A stretch of DNA of 22,639 bases from JAAZIN01 sp033809435 (GCA_033809435.1 JAPXLS010000011.1:1-22639), one strand, 5' to 3'. Counted from the stretch's first letter, positions 1 to 7,844 are shown. A program made the numbers and translations. The notes: generated by a model from the letters alone, not told the origin.

Positions 1-1253
1 GTGCGGAGGCCCTCCGCCGCGTGGAGAGCCTTTACGGAAAGCGGCAGGAGCTTCTGGAGCAGCTCGCCGCCCTGGGAGCGGACAGTGCCGAACGGGAGCG
101 GAGGATGGATGTGCTCTCCTTTCAGCTGGGCGAGATCGAGGCGGCCAGGATAGATCCGGGCGAGGAGGAGAGGCTGCTCGGCAGGGAAAGGATCCTGGCC
201 CATGCCGGGAGATTGGGCGAGCTGGTGGAGAGCGCTTACGGCGCCATCTACCGCGGCGATGAGCGCAGCGATCGGCCCTCCATCGTGGATATGCTGGCCC
301 TTGTGCAGGGGCAGCTCGGGGAGGCGGCGCAGATCGACGAAAAGCTGGCCCCCCTGGTGGGGATGCTGGAGAGCGCCGCCGCCCAGATGGAGGAGGCCTC
401 CTTTGTGCTGCGCGATTACCGGGCCGCCTTCGAGTACAACCCCGCCGAGCTGGAAACGGTGCAGCGGCGCCTGGAGCAGCTGCAGGGCCTGAAAAGGAAG
501 TACGGCCCCGCCCTGGAGGAGGTCGTCGACTTCGGCCGCCGGGCCGCGGAGGAGCTGGAGAGGCTGCGGAACAGCGAGGCCCTGGCCCGGGAGCTCGAGC
601 AGGAGATAGCCGCCGCTGCGGAGCAGCTCGGGGAGGCCTCCCGCAGGCTGAGCGAGTCCCGGAGAGAGGCGGCGGCGTTGCTGGAGCGGCCCCTGAGCGG
701 CGCCCTGGAGGAGCTGGCCATGCCCAGGGCCCGCTTCGCCGTGCAGATCGACCCCCTGGACCGGTTTACCCCCCGGGGGAAGGACAGCGTGGAATTTCTC
801 TTCTCCGCCAATCCCGGCGAGGAGCTCAGATCCCTGGCCAGGATCATTTCGGGCGGCGAGATGTCGCGGGTCATGCTCGCCGTGAAAAGCATCTTTGCCG
901 GCGAGGACCGCATTCCCACGCTCATATTTGACGAAGTTGACGCCGGCATCGGCGGCGCCGCCATTCAGGCCGTGGCCGAGAAGCTGGCGCTGCTGGCGGC
1001 GCACCACCAGATCATCTGCGTCACTCACAGCCCCCGGATCGCCGCCATGGCCGACAGCCATGTGCGCCTGTACAAGGAGACCGCCGGGGAGCGCACCCTG
1101 ACCAGGGCGGCGCACCTCGATGCGGCGGAACGGCGCATGGAGATCGCCCGCATGCTCGACGGGGCGGAGATCGACAGGGCCGGCCTGGACCATGTGGAGA
1201 GCCTTGTGGAGCGGGCGGAGCGCTTCAAGAAAGAGGCGCACCCCGACTCTTGA
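1..1253 (+). CDS. recN: DNA repair protein RecN, C-terminal part (5' end outside window)
   Basis: The frame is open from base 3 to the TGA at 1251-1253, giving about 416 residues; complete RecN is about 560-570, so the N-terminal Walker A half is missing only because the window starts here. RecN is an SMC-like ATPase that acts at DNA double-strand breaks. The visible part has the long helical, Glu/Arg/Leu-rich coiled coil (roughly the first 250 residues), then the ABC signature ISGGEMSR near 848-871, the Walker B stretch TLIFDEVDAGIGG near 918-956 and the switch-type ICVTHSPRIAAMAD near 1015-1050. The next gene begins 15 bases downstream, suggesting cotranscription. In B. subtilis recN is followed by spoIVB and spo0A in the same direction; here those two lie beyond one inserted gene and are reversed. 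Confidence 0.96.
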   Translation, partial: AEALRRVESLYGKRQELLEQLAALGADSAERERRMDVLSFQLGEIEAARIDPGEEERLLGRERILAHAGRLGELVESAYGAIYRGDERSDRPSIVDMLALVQGQLGEAAQIDEKLAPLVGMLESAAAQMEEASFVLRDYRAAFEYNPAELETVQRRLEQLQGLKRKYGPALEEVVDFGRRAAEELERLRNSEALARELEQEIAAAAEQLGEASRRLSESRREAAALLERPLSGALEELAMPRARFAVQIDPLDRFTPRGKDSVEFLFSANPGEELRSLARIISGGEMSRVMLAVKSIFAGEDRIPTLIFDEVDAGIGGAAIQAVAEKLALLAAHHQIICVTHSPRIAAMADSHVRLYKETAGERTLTRAAHLDAAERRMEIARMLDGAEIDRAGLDHVESLVERAERFKKEAHPDS

Positions 1254-1268
1254 CCCGGAGGGAATACA

Positions 1269-3395
1269 ATGCGTCTTGCCGATATGATGACCCGGAATTT
1301 TGCCACCCTTCAGCCCGGCGACAGCCTGAAAAGGGCGGTGCGCATGCTGCGCAGCAGCCGGCGCGACGGCCTGCCTGTCCTGAATGACGACGGCACCCTG
1401 GCCGGCATCTTCACCAAGACCAACCTTTACGATGCCCTGCTCAAAGCGAGCACCCTGGATGAACCGGTGTACAGGTTTTACAACCGCAACGTGGTCAAGA
1501 TCCCGGTGGATCTGACGTACAGCGAGGTGATCGAGACGGTGCACCGCATCCCCGTGGGTACGGGTGTGGTGGTGGAGAAGGACGGCACCGTGGCCGGGCT
1601 TTTCACCAAGGTGGAGCTGATCACCTCTCTCTTCAAGGAAGAGCGCATGCTCAACGCCCGCCTCAGGGCCATGTACCAGGCCATGCACAACGGCCTCATC
1701 TCGGTGGACCGCTCCTGCCGCATCAACCTGATCAACCGCGCCGCAGCCCAGCTCTTCGGGCTGGAGGGAGAAAGCGCCGCCGGCCGCCACCTGGACGAAT
1801 TTTTGCCGGGGCTGGGCATGGCGGCGCTGCTCAAAGAGGGGACGGTGGAGATCGGGGCCAAGTACTCGCATCGCGGGGCCATCACCGTTGTGAACAAGAC
1901 CCCCCTTCTCGACGGCGGGCGCGTCACCGGCGGCATCGCCATCTTCCAGGATGTTACCGAACTGGAGCAGGTGGCCGAGGAGCTTGACAGCGTGAAGATC
2001 CTCAACCGGACCCTGCAGACCGTCCTGGACATCGGCTACGACGCCATCGTGGTTGTTGATGAGCAGGGCGCCGTGATCCTGGTAAACCGCTCTTTCCTCG
2101 ATTTCGTGCGCCTGGGCGAGGCAGAGGTGCTGCACCGCCCGGTGGATGAAATCCTGGAGAACAGCAGGCTGCACGTTATCGTAAAAACGGGCATCCCCGA
2201 GCTGAACGACATCCAGTTCATCGAGGGCAAGCCCTATGTTGTCTCCCGGCTCCCCATCGTCCGCGAGGGGCATATCATCGGGGCCGTGGGCAAGATCAGC
2301 TTCCGCCGCGTGGATGAACTGCGGGACCTGGCCCGGCGGCTGGAGGCCATGGATCACCGCCTGGCCCACTTCCAGGCCGAGCTGAAAAAGGAGCGCCACC
2401 GGGAGCGTCCCTACTGCTTCGACGACATCATCACCCTGAGTCCGGACATGGAGCGCCTGAAAAGGGAAGCCCGCCTGGCCGCCCAGAGCCTTTCCACGGT
2501 GCTGGTGCACGGGGAAAGCGGCGTGGGCAAGGAGCTCTTTGCCCAGTCCATCCATTATGACGGACCGCGCCGGGAGGGGCCCTTTGTCAAGATCAACTGC
2601 GCCGCCATTCCGGAAAACCTGCTCGAGTCGGAACTTTTCGGTTACGCTCCCGGCGCCTTTACCGGGGCGCAGAGGTCGGGCAAGGCCGGGCGCATCGAGC
2701 TGGCCGAGGGGGGCACCCTCTTCCTCGATGAGATCGGCGACCTGCCCCTGCCCCTGCAGGCAAAGCTGCTGCATTTTTTGCAGGACCGCAGCTTTGAACG
2801 CCTGGGCGGCACCGGCTCAAGGCGCGTCGATCTGCGGGTCATTGCGGCGACAAACCAGGATCTGGAGCAGAAGGTTTCGGGCGGCGCCTTTCGCAAGGAC
2901 CTCTACTTCAGGCTCAATGTGATCTCGCTGCCCGTACCGCCGCTGCGCCGGCGGCCCGAGGATATCCTGCCCCTGGTGCATGCTTTTTTGCGCAAATACA
3001 ATGCTGTTTTCGGCCTGGAGGTGCAGGATATCTCCAGGGAGGCGCTTGCGCTCCTGCAGGCCTATGACTGGCCCGGGAATGTGCGCGAGCTGGAGAATGC
3101 CGTGGAGCGGGCCATGAACTTTACCGGCGCCAGGGTCATCGAGGCGGGGGATCTGCCGCCCCACCTGCGGCGGCAAGTAAAAGAGTCCCTCGCGGCGGGC
3201 GAAGCGGAGGGTGCGGCTGCGGATGCCGGGAAAGCCGCCCTGAAAGATTACCGGAGGCAGCAGGAGGCGCTGGAACGCGAGACCATCCTGGGCGCCTTGA
3301 AGAAAGCGGGCGGCAACAGGAGCGAGGCGGCCCGGCTGCTGGGCATGAGCCGCTCCTGGTTCTACGAGAAGCTGGCCCGCCACGGCCTGAAATAG
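1269..3395 (+). CDS. Sigma-54-dependent transcriptional activator with CBS pair, two PAS domains, AAA+ and Fis-type HTH
   Basis: A 708-residue bacterial enhancer-binding protein. Residues about 1-125 form two CBS motifs (ligand sensing, often adenine nucleotides). Residues about 130-235 and 245-350 look like PAS domains (for example VILVNRSFLDFVRLG in the second). The AAA+ domain (about 390-620) has Walker A GESGVGKE near residue 415, the sigma-54 contact loop GAFTGA at 462-467, and Walker B GTLFLDEIGD. A Fis-type HTH (NRSEAARLLGMSRSWFYEKL) closes the protein. The ATG at 1269 follows a good GGAGGG Shine-Dalgarno at about 1258. Like others of this family it should open sigma-54 promoters in response to a metabolite or redox cue; the target is unknown and I found no clear -24/-12 site in the intergenic regions. 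It is convergent with spo0A, and its position between recN and the spo genes is not part of the classical gene order. Confidence 0.93.
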   Translation: MRLADMMTRNFATLQPGDSLKRAVRMLRSSRRDGLPVLNDDGTLAGIFTKTNLYDALLKASTLDEPVYRFYNRNVVKIPVDLTYSEVIETVHRIPVGTGVVVEKDGTVAGLFTKVELITSLFKEERMLNARLRAMYQAMHNGLISVDRSCRINLINRAAAQLFGLEGESAAGRHLDEFLPGLGMAALLKEGTVEIGAKYSHRGAITVVNKTPLLDGGRVTGGIAIFQDVTELEQVAEELDSVKILNRTLQTVLDIGYDAIVVVDEQGAVILVNRSFLDFVRLGEAEVLHRPVDEILENSRLHVIVKTGIPELNDIQFIEGKPYVVSRLPIVREGHIIGAVGKISFRRVDELRDLARRLEAMDHRLAHFQAELKKERHRERPYCFDDIITLSPDMERLKREARLAAQSLSTVLVHGESGVGKELFAQSIHYDGPRREGPFVKINCAAIPENLLESELFGYAPGAFTGAQRSGKAGRIELAEGGTLFLDEIGDLPLPLQAKLLHFLQDRSFERLGGTGSRRVDLRVIAATNQDLEQKVSGGAFRKDLYFRLNVISLPVPPLRRRPEDILPLVHAFLRKYNAVFGLEVQDISREALALLQAYDWPGNVRELENAVERAMNFTGARVIEAGDLPPHLRRQVKESLAAGEAEGAAADAGKAALKDYRRQQEALERETILGALKKAGGNRSEAARLLGMSRSWFYEKLARHGLK

Positions 3396-3401
3396 AGGTT
3401 A

Positions 3402-3432
3402 CTCAATGCCGGCGGCTTGCACCGGCCTTGAG
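3402..3432. terminator. Inverted repeat between convergent genes (candidate bidirectional terminator, arm 1)
   Basis: CTCAA-t-GCCGG (3402-3412) pairs with CCGGC-c-TTGAG (3422-3432) around a 9-base loop, with one mismatch. It lies between the stop codons of the convergent sigma-54 activator and spo0A genes. No T-run follows immediately on either strand, so the terminator role is inferred from position and stem strength. Confidence 0.45.
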
Positions 3433-3445
3433 CAACATAACTTCA

Positions 3446-3463
3446 GGGCGGGGTTCCCCGCCC
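3446..3463. terminator. Perfect GC hairpin between convergent genes (candidate bidirectional terminator, arm 2)
   Basis: GGGCGGGG (3446-3453) and CCCCGCCC (3456-3463) are perfect complements separated by TT. The run of seven A at 3471-3477 lies on the spo0A side, so spo0A mRNA carries the U-run before the hairpin, not after it. It is therefore not a textbook intrinsic terminator for either gene, although convergent placement makes termination the simplest role. Confidence 0.5.
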
Positions 3464-3477
3464 TTCATCCAAAAAAA

Positions 3478-4269
3478 CTAGCTGTACGCCGTGGTTGACC
3501 TGTTGCGCAGGCGCAGCCGGTCCGCCATCATGGCAATGAATTCTGAATTGGTGGGTTTCCCCTTTTCCGTCTTGATGGTGTAGCCGAAAAATTTCTTGAT
3601 CACATCTATGTTGTTGCGGGCCCAGGCCACCTCGATGGCATGGCGAATTGCCCTCTCCACCCGGCTGGGGGTGGTGTCAAAATGTTTGGCTATTTCGGGG
3701 TAGAGGATCTTCGTGATGGAGCCCAGCAGGTCGATGTCCTCCACCACCATGATAATGGCCTGGCGCAGGTAGAGATAGCCTTTGATGTGGGCGGGAATGC
3801 CGATCTGGTGCATGATCTCGGTGACCTCTTCCTTCAGCGGTATTCTGGGGGCCGCTTTCCTGGCGGTACAGGCCGGGGTTTCGCCCTCCATTATGGCGGC
3901 GGTGCTGTTCAGCTGCCGGATCCGGTCGGGAAGAATCTCCATGTCAAAGGGTTTGAGAATGTAGTAGGCCGCGCCCAGCTCCATGGCCCTTCTGGTGATG
4001 CTCTCGTGGCCGAAGGCCGTGAGCATGATCACCTGCGGTCTATGCTCCAGTTCCATTTCCGCCAGTGCTTCCAGCACACCGATTCCGTCCAGGTACGGCA
4101 TGATTATATCCAGGATGAGGACATCAACATGGTTGGCTTGAAACAGATCCAGCACTTCTTTCCCGTTGTGGGCCCGGCCCACAATTTCAAAATCAGGTTG
4201 CATCGAGAGATATGTTGTCAGCAATTCGTTGAACTCACGATTATCATCAGCCACTACCAATTTTAACAC
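3478..4269 (-). CDS. spo0A: Sporulation master response regulator Spo0A
   Basis: 263 residues, the normal length for Spo0A (about 260-267). The receiver domain (about 1-120) has the acidic pocket D8-D9, the phosphoacceptor D54 in LILDIIMPYLDG, the switch Thr in VIMLTAFG and the conserved Lys in ILKPFD. After a short linker, the C-terminal DNA-binding domain (about 150-260) carries the Spo0A signature HFDTTPSRVERAIRHAIEVA. Phosphorylated Spo0A binds 0A boxes (TGTCGAA) and starts sporulation. The start is GTG (minus strand at 4269) with a strong AGGAGGG Shine-Dalgarno at 4277-4283; the following codons encode LKLVVADDN, as in relatives. It lies downstream of spoIVB in the same orientation, as in B. 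subtilis, but has its own promoters in the 86-base gap. The pair is inverted relative to recN. Confidence 0.98.
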   Translation of the reverse strand: MLKLVVADDNREFNELLTTYLSMQPDFEIVGRAHNGKEVLDLFQANHVDVLILDIIMPYLDGIGVLEALAEMELEHRPQVIMLTAFGHESITRRAMELGAAYYILKPFDMEILPDRIRQLNSTAAIMEGETPACTARKAAPRIPLKEEVTEIMHQIGIPAHIKGYLYLRQAIIMVVEDIDLLGSITKILYPEIAKHFDTTPSRVERAIRHAIEVAWARNNIDVIKKFFGYTIKTEKGKPTNSEFIAMMADRLRLRNRSTTAYS

Positions 4270-4308
4270 TTTATTACCCTCCTGCTATTTATTAAAAGCT
4301 TTTATAAA

Positions 4309-4337
4309 AAATTCGACACAGGGATGTAAGTTCCTTC
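4309..4337 (-). promoter_or_regulatory. Candidate sigma-H promoter of spo0A (Ps-like)
   Basis: On the minus strand GAAGGAACT (4337-4329) matches the sigma-H -35 consensus RnAGGAwWW at all but one position. An 11-base spacer follows, then GTCGAATTT (4317-4309), which fits RnnGAATww completely. B. subtilis spo0A is also switched on by sigma-H, so position and family knowledge agree. Confidence 0.55.
4312..4318 (-). promoter_or_regulatory. 0A box upstream of spo0A
   Basis: The minus strand reads TGTCGAA, an exact match to the Spo0A-binding consensus, 43 bases upstream of the GTG start. It overlaps the -10 element of the candidate sigma-H promoter, which suggests direct autoregulation. Confidence 0.6.
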
Positions 4338-4342
4338 TTACT

Positions 4343-4370
4343 ATTATAAATTTTATTAATTATTGGTAAA
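4343..4370 (-). promoter_or_regulatory. Candidate vegetative sigma-A promoter of spo0A (Pv-like)
   Basis: On the minus strand TTTACC (4370-4365) and a perfect TATAAT (4348-4343) are spaced by 16 bases. The -35 lies in the last codons of spoIVB and the -10 just after its stop. This would give spo0A two promoters in series, vegetative upstream and sigma-H downstream, as in B. subtilis. Confidence 0.5.
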
Positions 4371-5642
4371 TATTTCAGCCTCCTGGCACATCCATTCCAC
4401 AAATATACCGTAGCCCCGGGTGGGATCATTGATAAAGACATGGGTCACGGCGCCGATGATCTTCCCGTTCTGGATGATGGGGCTGCCGCTCATTCCCTGG
4501 ATAATCCCCCCTGTGCACCGGAGCAGTTCCTCATCCACAACGCGGACGATCATTCCCTTGTCCGAGGGATCGGTCTGGTACGCGATCTTCTCGATTACCA
4601 CCGCATAGCTGCCGATGGTCTCCCCGTCAATGACGGTAAGGATCTCGGCGGGGCCGGTCTGCGCCTCCGTGGAAAGGGCCATGGGCAGCGCATCGCGGCA
4701 GGGGGTATCCACCCTGGCCGGATCGCTGATGCTTCCAAAGATCCCGTAAGGTGTATTTTTACTGATGCTGCCGAAGCTGTCTTCAACGAAGATGCCCGTT
4801 TTCTCGCCGGGCCGGCCGCGCTGGGCCGCCTTGATCCCGATAATTTTGGCCTTGACAATGGAGCCTTCGCTCAGGTTGATGGGCTGGTGGGTGTCGGAGT
4901 CGAGAATGACATGTCCCAGGGCTCCGTACTGATTTGACCCCGGATCGTAGAAGGTGAGGGTGCCCACCCCGGCGGCGGTGTCGCGCAGGTACAGGCCGAT
5001 CCGGTAGGCCTTGTCCGGGGGGGAGTAGCGGGGCGTGACCCACAGGCTGATCAGCTCGCCGCCGCGGCTGATGAGCAGCCGGACCCGCCGCCCCTCACCG
5101 CCGGCCAGCAGCCTGGCCGCACCGGGGGCGTCCTCCACATCCGCCCCGTTTATTTTCAGAATGGTGTCGCCGACCTTCACCCCCGCTTCCCGGGCCGGGG
5201 ACATGCTCTTTCCGGAGACGTCAAAAAAATAATAGCCCACCACGTTTACCCCCTGTGACCTGAGCTTGATCCCGATGGAGTGCCCCCCCGGGACCAGCCT
5301 CACCTCGGGCAGCACATTCACCGTGACCCGGCGCAGCGGTATCCAGCCGAAGAGCGAGAACTCGAGCTTCACCTCTCCCAGGCCGTGGCCCACCAGGCTG
5401 ATGGGGGCGCTGACCCGGCTCAGATCTTTCAGCAGGGGGTTGCCGTTGAAAAGGACCACATCATCGCGGTCGCCGCGCACGTACAGAAAGGGGAGACGCA
5501 AGTTAACATAATACGATCCGCCCTGGTATATCCTGACATGCTCCGCAGTGTTTACCCGCAGCTGCCATGTGGCCAGAGCAGCGCAGAAAAGGCCAATAAC
5601 CAGAAAAAGCAAGAGTAAATATTTGAGCCGCCCAGATTTCAT
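4356..5642 (-). CDS. spoIVB: SpoIVB serine peptidase (S55), forespore signalling protease
   Basis: 428 residues from the chosen ATG (B. subtilis 426). SpoIVB is made in the forespore, crosses into the intermembrane space and cleaves SpoIVFA to trigger sigma-K activation. An N-terminal hydrophobic segment (about 8-26) serves as signal/anchor. A PDZ domain (about 125-205, including MSPAREAGVKVGDTILKING) precedes the S55 domain. The catalytic triad is visible as H244 (ALGHVI), D370 and S385 (GMSGSP), with the D-to-S spacing of 15 seen in B. subtilis. The frame is open seven codons further upstream to a GTG at 5663, but that codon has no Shine-Dalgarno; ATG 5642 has GGAAGGA about 12 bases upstream and gives the family length. 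spo0A follows in the same direction. Confidence 0.96.
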   Translation of the reverse strand: MKSGRLKYLLLLFLVIGLFCAALATWQLRVNTAEHVRIYQGGSYYVNLRLPFLYVRGDRDDVVLFNGNPLLKDLSRVSAPISLVGHGLGEVKLEFSLFGWIPLRRVTVNVLPEVRLVPGGHSIGIKLRSQGVNVVGYYFFDVSGKSMSPAREAGVKVGDTILKINGADVEDAPGAARLLAGGEGRRVRLLISRGGELISLWVTPRYSPPDKAYRIGLYLRDTAAGVGTLTFYDPGSNQYGALGHVILDSDTHQPINLSEGSIVKAKIIGIKAAQRGRPGEKTGIFVEDSFGSISKNTPYGIFGSISDPARVDTPCRDALPMALSTEAQTGPAEILTVIDGETIGSYAVVIEKIAYQTDPSDKGMIVRVVDEELLRCTGGIIQGMSGSPIIQNGKIIGAVTHVFINDPTRGYGIFVEWMCQEAEIFTNN

Positions 5643-5699
5643 GAAGTGCACGGTTCCTTCCACTTTTTTATCGGGTTGTTTCCACGGGAGAAGCTTTTT

Positions 5700-5729
5700 T
5701 AAATTGTCCGCCAGGGCTGATCTTTATGC
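5700..5729 (-). promoter_or_regulatory. Candidate sigma-G promoter of spoIVB
   Basis: On the minus strand GCATA (5729-5725) fits the sigma-G -35 (GHATR). After an 18-base spacer, CAATTTA (5706-5700) fits the -10 CATnHTA with one mismatch. It lies about 58 bases upstream of the chosen spoIVB ATG. spoIVB is sigma-F/sigma-G controlled in B. subtilis. Confidence 0.45.
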
Positions 5730-5854
5730 TCTCCAGTTGACATAACATACAATCTTATATTTGACATCTGATCACCTTTACGGAAGGGTTGGCTTGATTT
5801 GTTTAATATGTGCAGCGAAGATGGGGGAAAACTAAACAAGGGTGAGGCAAAGAG

Positions 5855-7006
5855 ATGTTTTCCTCCCTGCTCAGGCAAAAAAAAGAGTCCGGTTCCAGGG
5901 GGCGGCTGCGCAAGGATCGCTCCACAAAAAGGCTGGTCCGGCGGCTCCGTTCCGGCGAGATCGCTCTCATCTCCCACCGCGACCTGGATTGGACCGCCGC
6001 CGAGGGGCTGCTGCACTGCGGCGTCAGGGCCGTCTTGAACACGGGGCCCTTCTGCAGCGGCCTCTTTCCGCCCGCTCCCCTGCAGCAGCTGCTGCGCCGG
6101 AGAGTGCACCTGGTGGAGAATCTGGGCGAGCCTTTCTTTGAAAGTGTTGCCGAGGGTGAGAGGGTGACGGTCGAGGGAGGCTCCGTGTTCTGCCGGGGCG
6201 TGGAGATCGGCCGCGGCAGCCGCCTTACGGAGAAAGGCTGCGAGCGCCTGCACCGCTCCGCCATGATGCGGCGGGAGGAAATTACCGAGAATTTCCTGGT
6301 GAACACTCTGGATCACGCTTACCGGGAGAGGCGCCTGATCACCGAAAGCTTTCGCTTCCCCACCTTGAAGACCGTTTTCCAGGATCGCGATGCCGTGGTG
6401 GTGGTGCGGGGAAAGGGCTTCCGCGATGATCTGCGGGCCCTGCAGAGCTACCTCAGGGAGATGAAGCCCGTTCTGGTGGGTGTGGACGGGGGCGGGGACG
6501 CCCTCCTGGAATTTGGATTGACCCCCGATCTGATCATCGGCGATATGGACAGCGTGAGCGATGAGGCGCTGCGGCGGGCCCGCGACGTGGTGGTGCATGC
6601 TTACTCCGACGGCAGGGGCGTCCCGGGGCGCGGGCGCCTGGAGAGGCTGGGCCTGCCGTACCGCGTTTTCAGCGCTCCGGGGACGAGCGAGGATATAGCC
6701 CTGCTGCTGGCCCATGATCTGGGGGCGGCGCTCATTGTCGCCGTGGGGACTCATTTTTCAATGACGGAATTTCTGGAGAAGGGGCGCATGGGCATGGCCA
6801 GCACCTTTCTGGTCCGCCTGAGGGTGGGCGACCGCCTCATCGACGCCAAGGGGGTCAGCCGCCTGTACCGGCCGCAGAGCGCCGGCTTCCTGCTCCCCCT
6901 GGCCATCTGCGCCGGACTGAGCCCTCTTTTGACCATGGTTTTTTACTCTCCACCGGTCCGGCACCTGCTGCGTCTTCTGCTTTTCCGGCTCAGGCTGCTG
7001 CCCTAG
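5855..7006 (+). CDS. steA: SteA-like cytokinetic protein with thiamine-pyrophosphokinase-like domain
   Basis: 383 residues. The N-terminal part (about 25-160) is the SteA-specific domain. The centre (about 185-330) resembles the thiamine pyrophosphokinase catalytic fold, with GVDGGGDALLEFGLTPDLIIGDMDSV the clearest stretch. The C-terminus (about 345-380) is hydrophobic and then basic, consistent with membrane association. In Corynebacterium, SteA and its partner SteB act in cytokinesis and cell separation (known); the role in spore formers is not established. ATG 5855 is preceded by GGGTGAGG (about 5840). The gene opens a tightly packed run of same-strand genes and is divergent from spoIVB. 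The 191-base gap to spoIVB contains the spoIVB promoter and two TTGACAT copies, but I could not define a promoter for steA. Confidence 0.85.
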   Translation: MFSSLLRQKKESGSRGRLRKDRSTKRLVRRLRSGEIALISHRDLDWTAAEGLLHCGVRAVLNTGPFCSGLFPPAPLQQLLRRRVHLVENLGEPFFESVAEGERVTVEGGSVFCRGVEIGRGSRLTEKGCERLHRSAMMRREEITENFLVNTLDHAYRERRLITESFRFPTLKTVFQDRDAVVVVRGKGFRDDLRALQSYLREMKPVLVGVDGGGDALLEFGLTPDLIIGDMDSVSDEALRRARDVVVHAYSDGRGVPGRGRLERLGLPYRVFSAPGTSEDIALLLAHDLGAALIVAVGTHFSMTEFLEKGRMGMASTFLVRLRVGDRLIDAKGVSRLYRPQSAGFLLPLAICAGLSPLLTMVFYSPPVRHLLRLLLFRLRLLP

Positions 7007-7031
7007 GCTCCGTCAAGGCGGTGTATCTATC

Positions 7032-7844
7032 TTGAATTACCGGGAATATCTGATTGCGACGGGCGCCGTCTTCCTGGCCCTGGCCCTGGGCATTCTCATC
7101 GGCGTCTCCTTCGGCGACGGCATCCTTGCGGCCAACCAGCGCAATGTCATGGAGCTGATGGAGGATCGTCTGGCCCGTCTTCAGGAGACCAGGCGGCAGC
7201 AGGATCTGGAACTGCAGCGCTGGGAAGGGGTCAAACCGCTGCTGCACCGGGGTTTCCGCGGTCTGCTGGCCGGGAAGGAGATCGTTATCTTCAGCTGCTG
7301 CGCCGGGGAAGCCGGCGCCGTGAAGGGGCTGCTGGAGGCGGGCGGCGCCGGGGTGACCCTCTTTCTCGTTCAGGAGCGGCCGGAATCCTGCGGGAAAAAG
7401 GCGGGGCCGCCGGGGCCTGGGGAGGAGGGGGGGTCGGCCCCGCCCCTCGATGCGGGGATGATTGCCGCCGGGGAGCTGGAGGCGGCGGGGCTGCTTCTCC
7501 GGGAGGGCGCCGGCAAGCCCCCTGTCTGGCCCCCGGATTGCTGCCTGCTCCTGCCGGCACAGGGGGGGATGCCCCCGGGCGGTATGCTCGAGGAACTCTG
7601 GTGCAGCCTGCATGAAGGGGGCCTCCGGACGATCGCCCTTTTTCCCTGGCAGGGGGCTGCCGGGGTCCCGGCGCCGCCCGGGATGGAGCCCGGGCCGAGC
7701 CTGGTGGACAATATCGATACTTTCTGGGGGCAGATCGCCCTGCTGCTGATGCTGGCCGAAGGGGCGGAGGGCCACTATGGATTTGACAGCGCCGGAGAGG
7801 GTCTCTTTCCGGCGCCGGCGGGGGTGGATTGGAATGGATCTTGA
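7032..7844 (+). CDS. SteB / MctB-like (copper transporter family) membrane-anchored protein
   Basis: 270 residues from a TTG start with GGCGGTG upstream. One N-terminal membrane segment (about 8-28, AVFLALALGILIGVSFGD) is followed by a coiled-coil-like stretch (about 35-70) and an alpha/beta extracytoplasmic domain. This is the architecture of the MctB family, called 'copper transporter' after the mycobacterial member and SteB in corynebacteria. The middle (about 115-150) is rich in Gly, Pro and Glu and probably flexible. It starts 26 bases after steA, and the steA-steB pairing supports a joint role at the division or envelope site. Copper transport is not supported by anything visible here. 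The last 11 bases overlap the next gene. Confidence 0.75.
   Translation: MNYREYLIATGAVFLALALGILIGVSFGDGILAANQRNVMELMEDRLARLQETRRQQDLELQRWEGVKPLLHRGFRGLLAGKEIVIFSCCAGEAGAVKGLLEAGGAGVTLFLVQERPESCGKKAGPPGPGEEGGSAPPLDAGMIAAGELEAAGLLLREGAGKPPVWPPDCCLLLPAQGGMPPGGMLEELWCSLHEGGLRTIALFPWQGAAGVPAPPGMEPGPSLVDNIDTFWGQIALLLMLAEGAEGHYGFDSAGEGLFPAPAGVDWNGS

Noticed and set aside
3402..3421. Possible sigma-54 -24/-12 site (TTGCA near 3417)
   Set aside because: The upstream GG doublet is not at the required spacing, and the sequence is explained by the inverted repeat.
5737..5761. TTGACA with TATATT as a sigma-A promoter for steA
   Set aside because: The spacer is only 13 bases, too short for a working sigma-A promoter.
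5699..6754. Long open frame on the minus strand opposite steA
   Set aside because: Shadow of steA; low-complexity Pro/Gln/His/Ala composition with no recognisable domain, while the plus strand encodes a known family.
7777..7833. Upstream ATG extension of the GT2 glycosyltransferase
   Set aside because: The extra 19 residues precede the conserved GT2 start, overlap SteB-like coding sequence and have no ribosome site; ATG 7834 has one.
7032..7844. Copper transporter function for the SteB-like protein
   Set aside because: The name comes from the mycobacterial MctB; only one membrane segment is present and no metal-binding motif is visible, so transport is not claimed.
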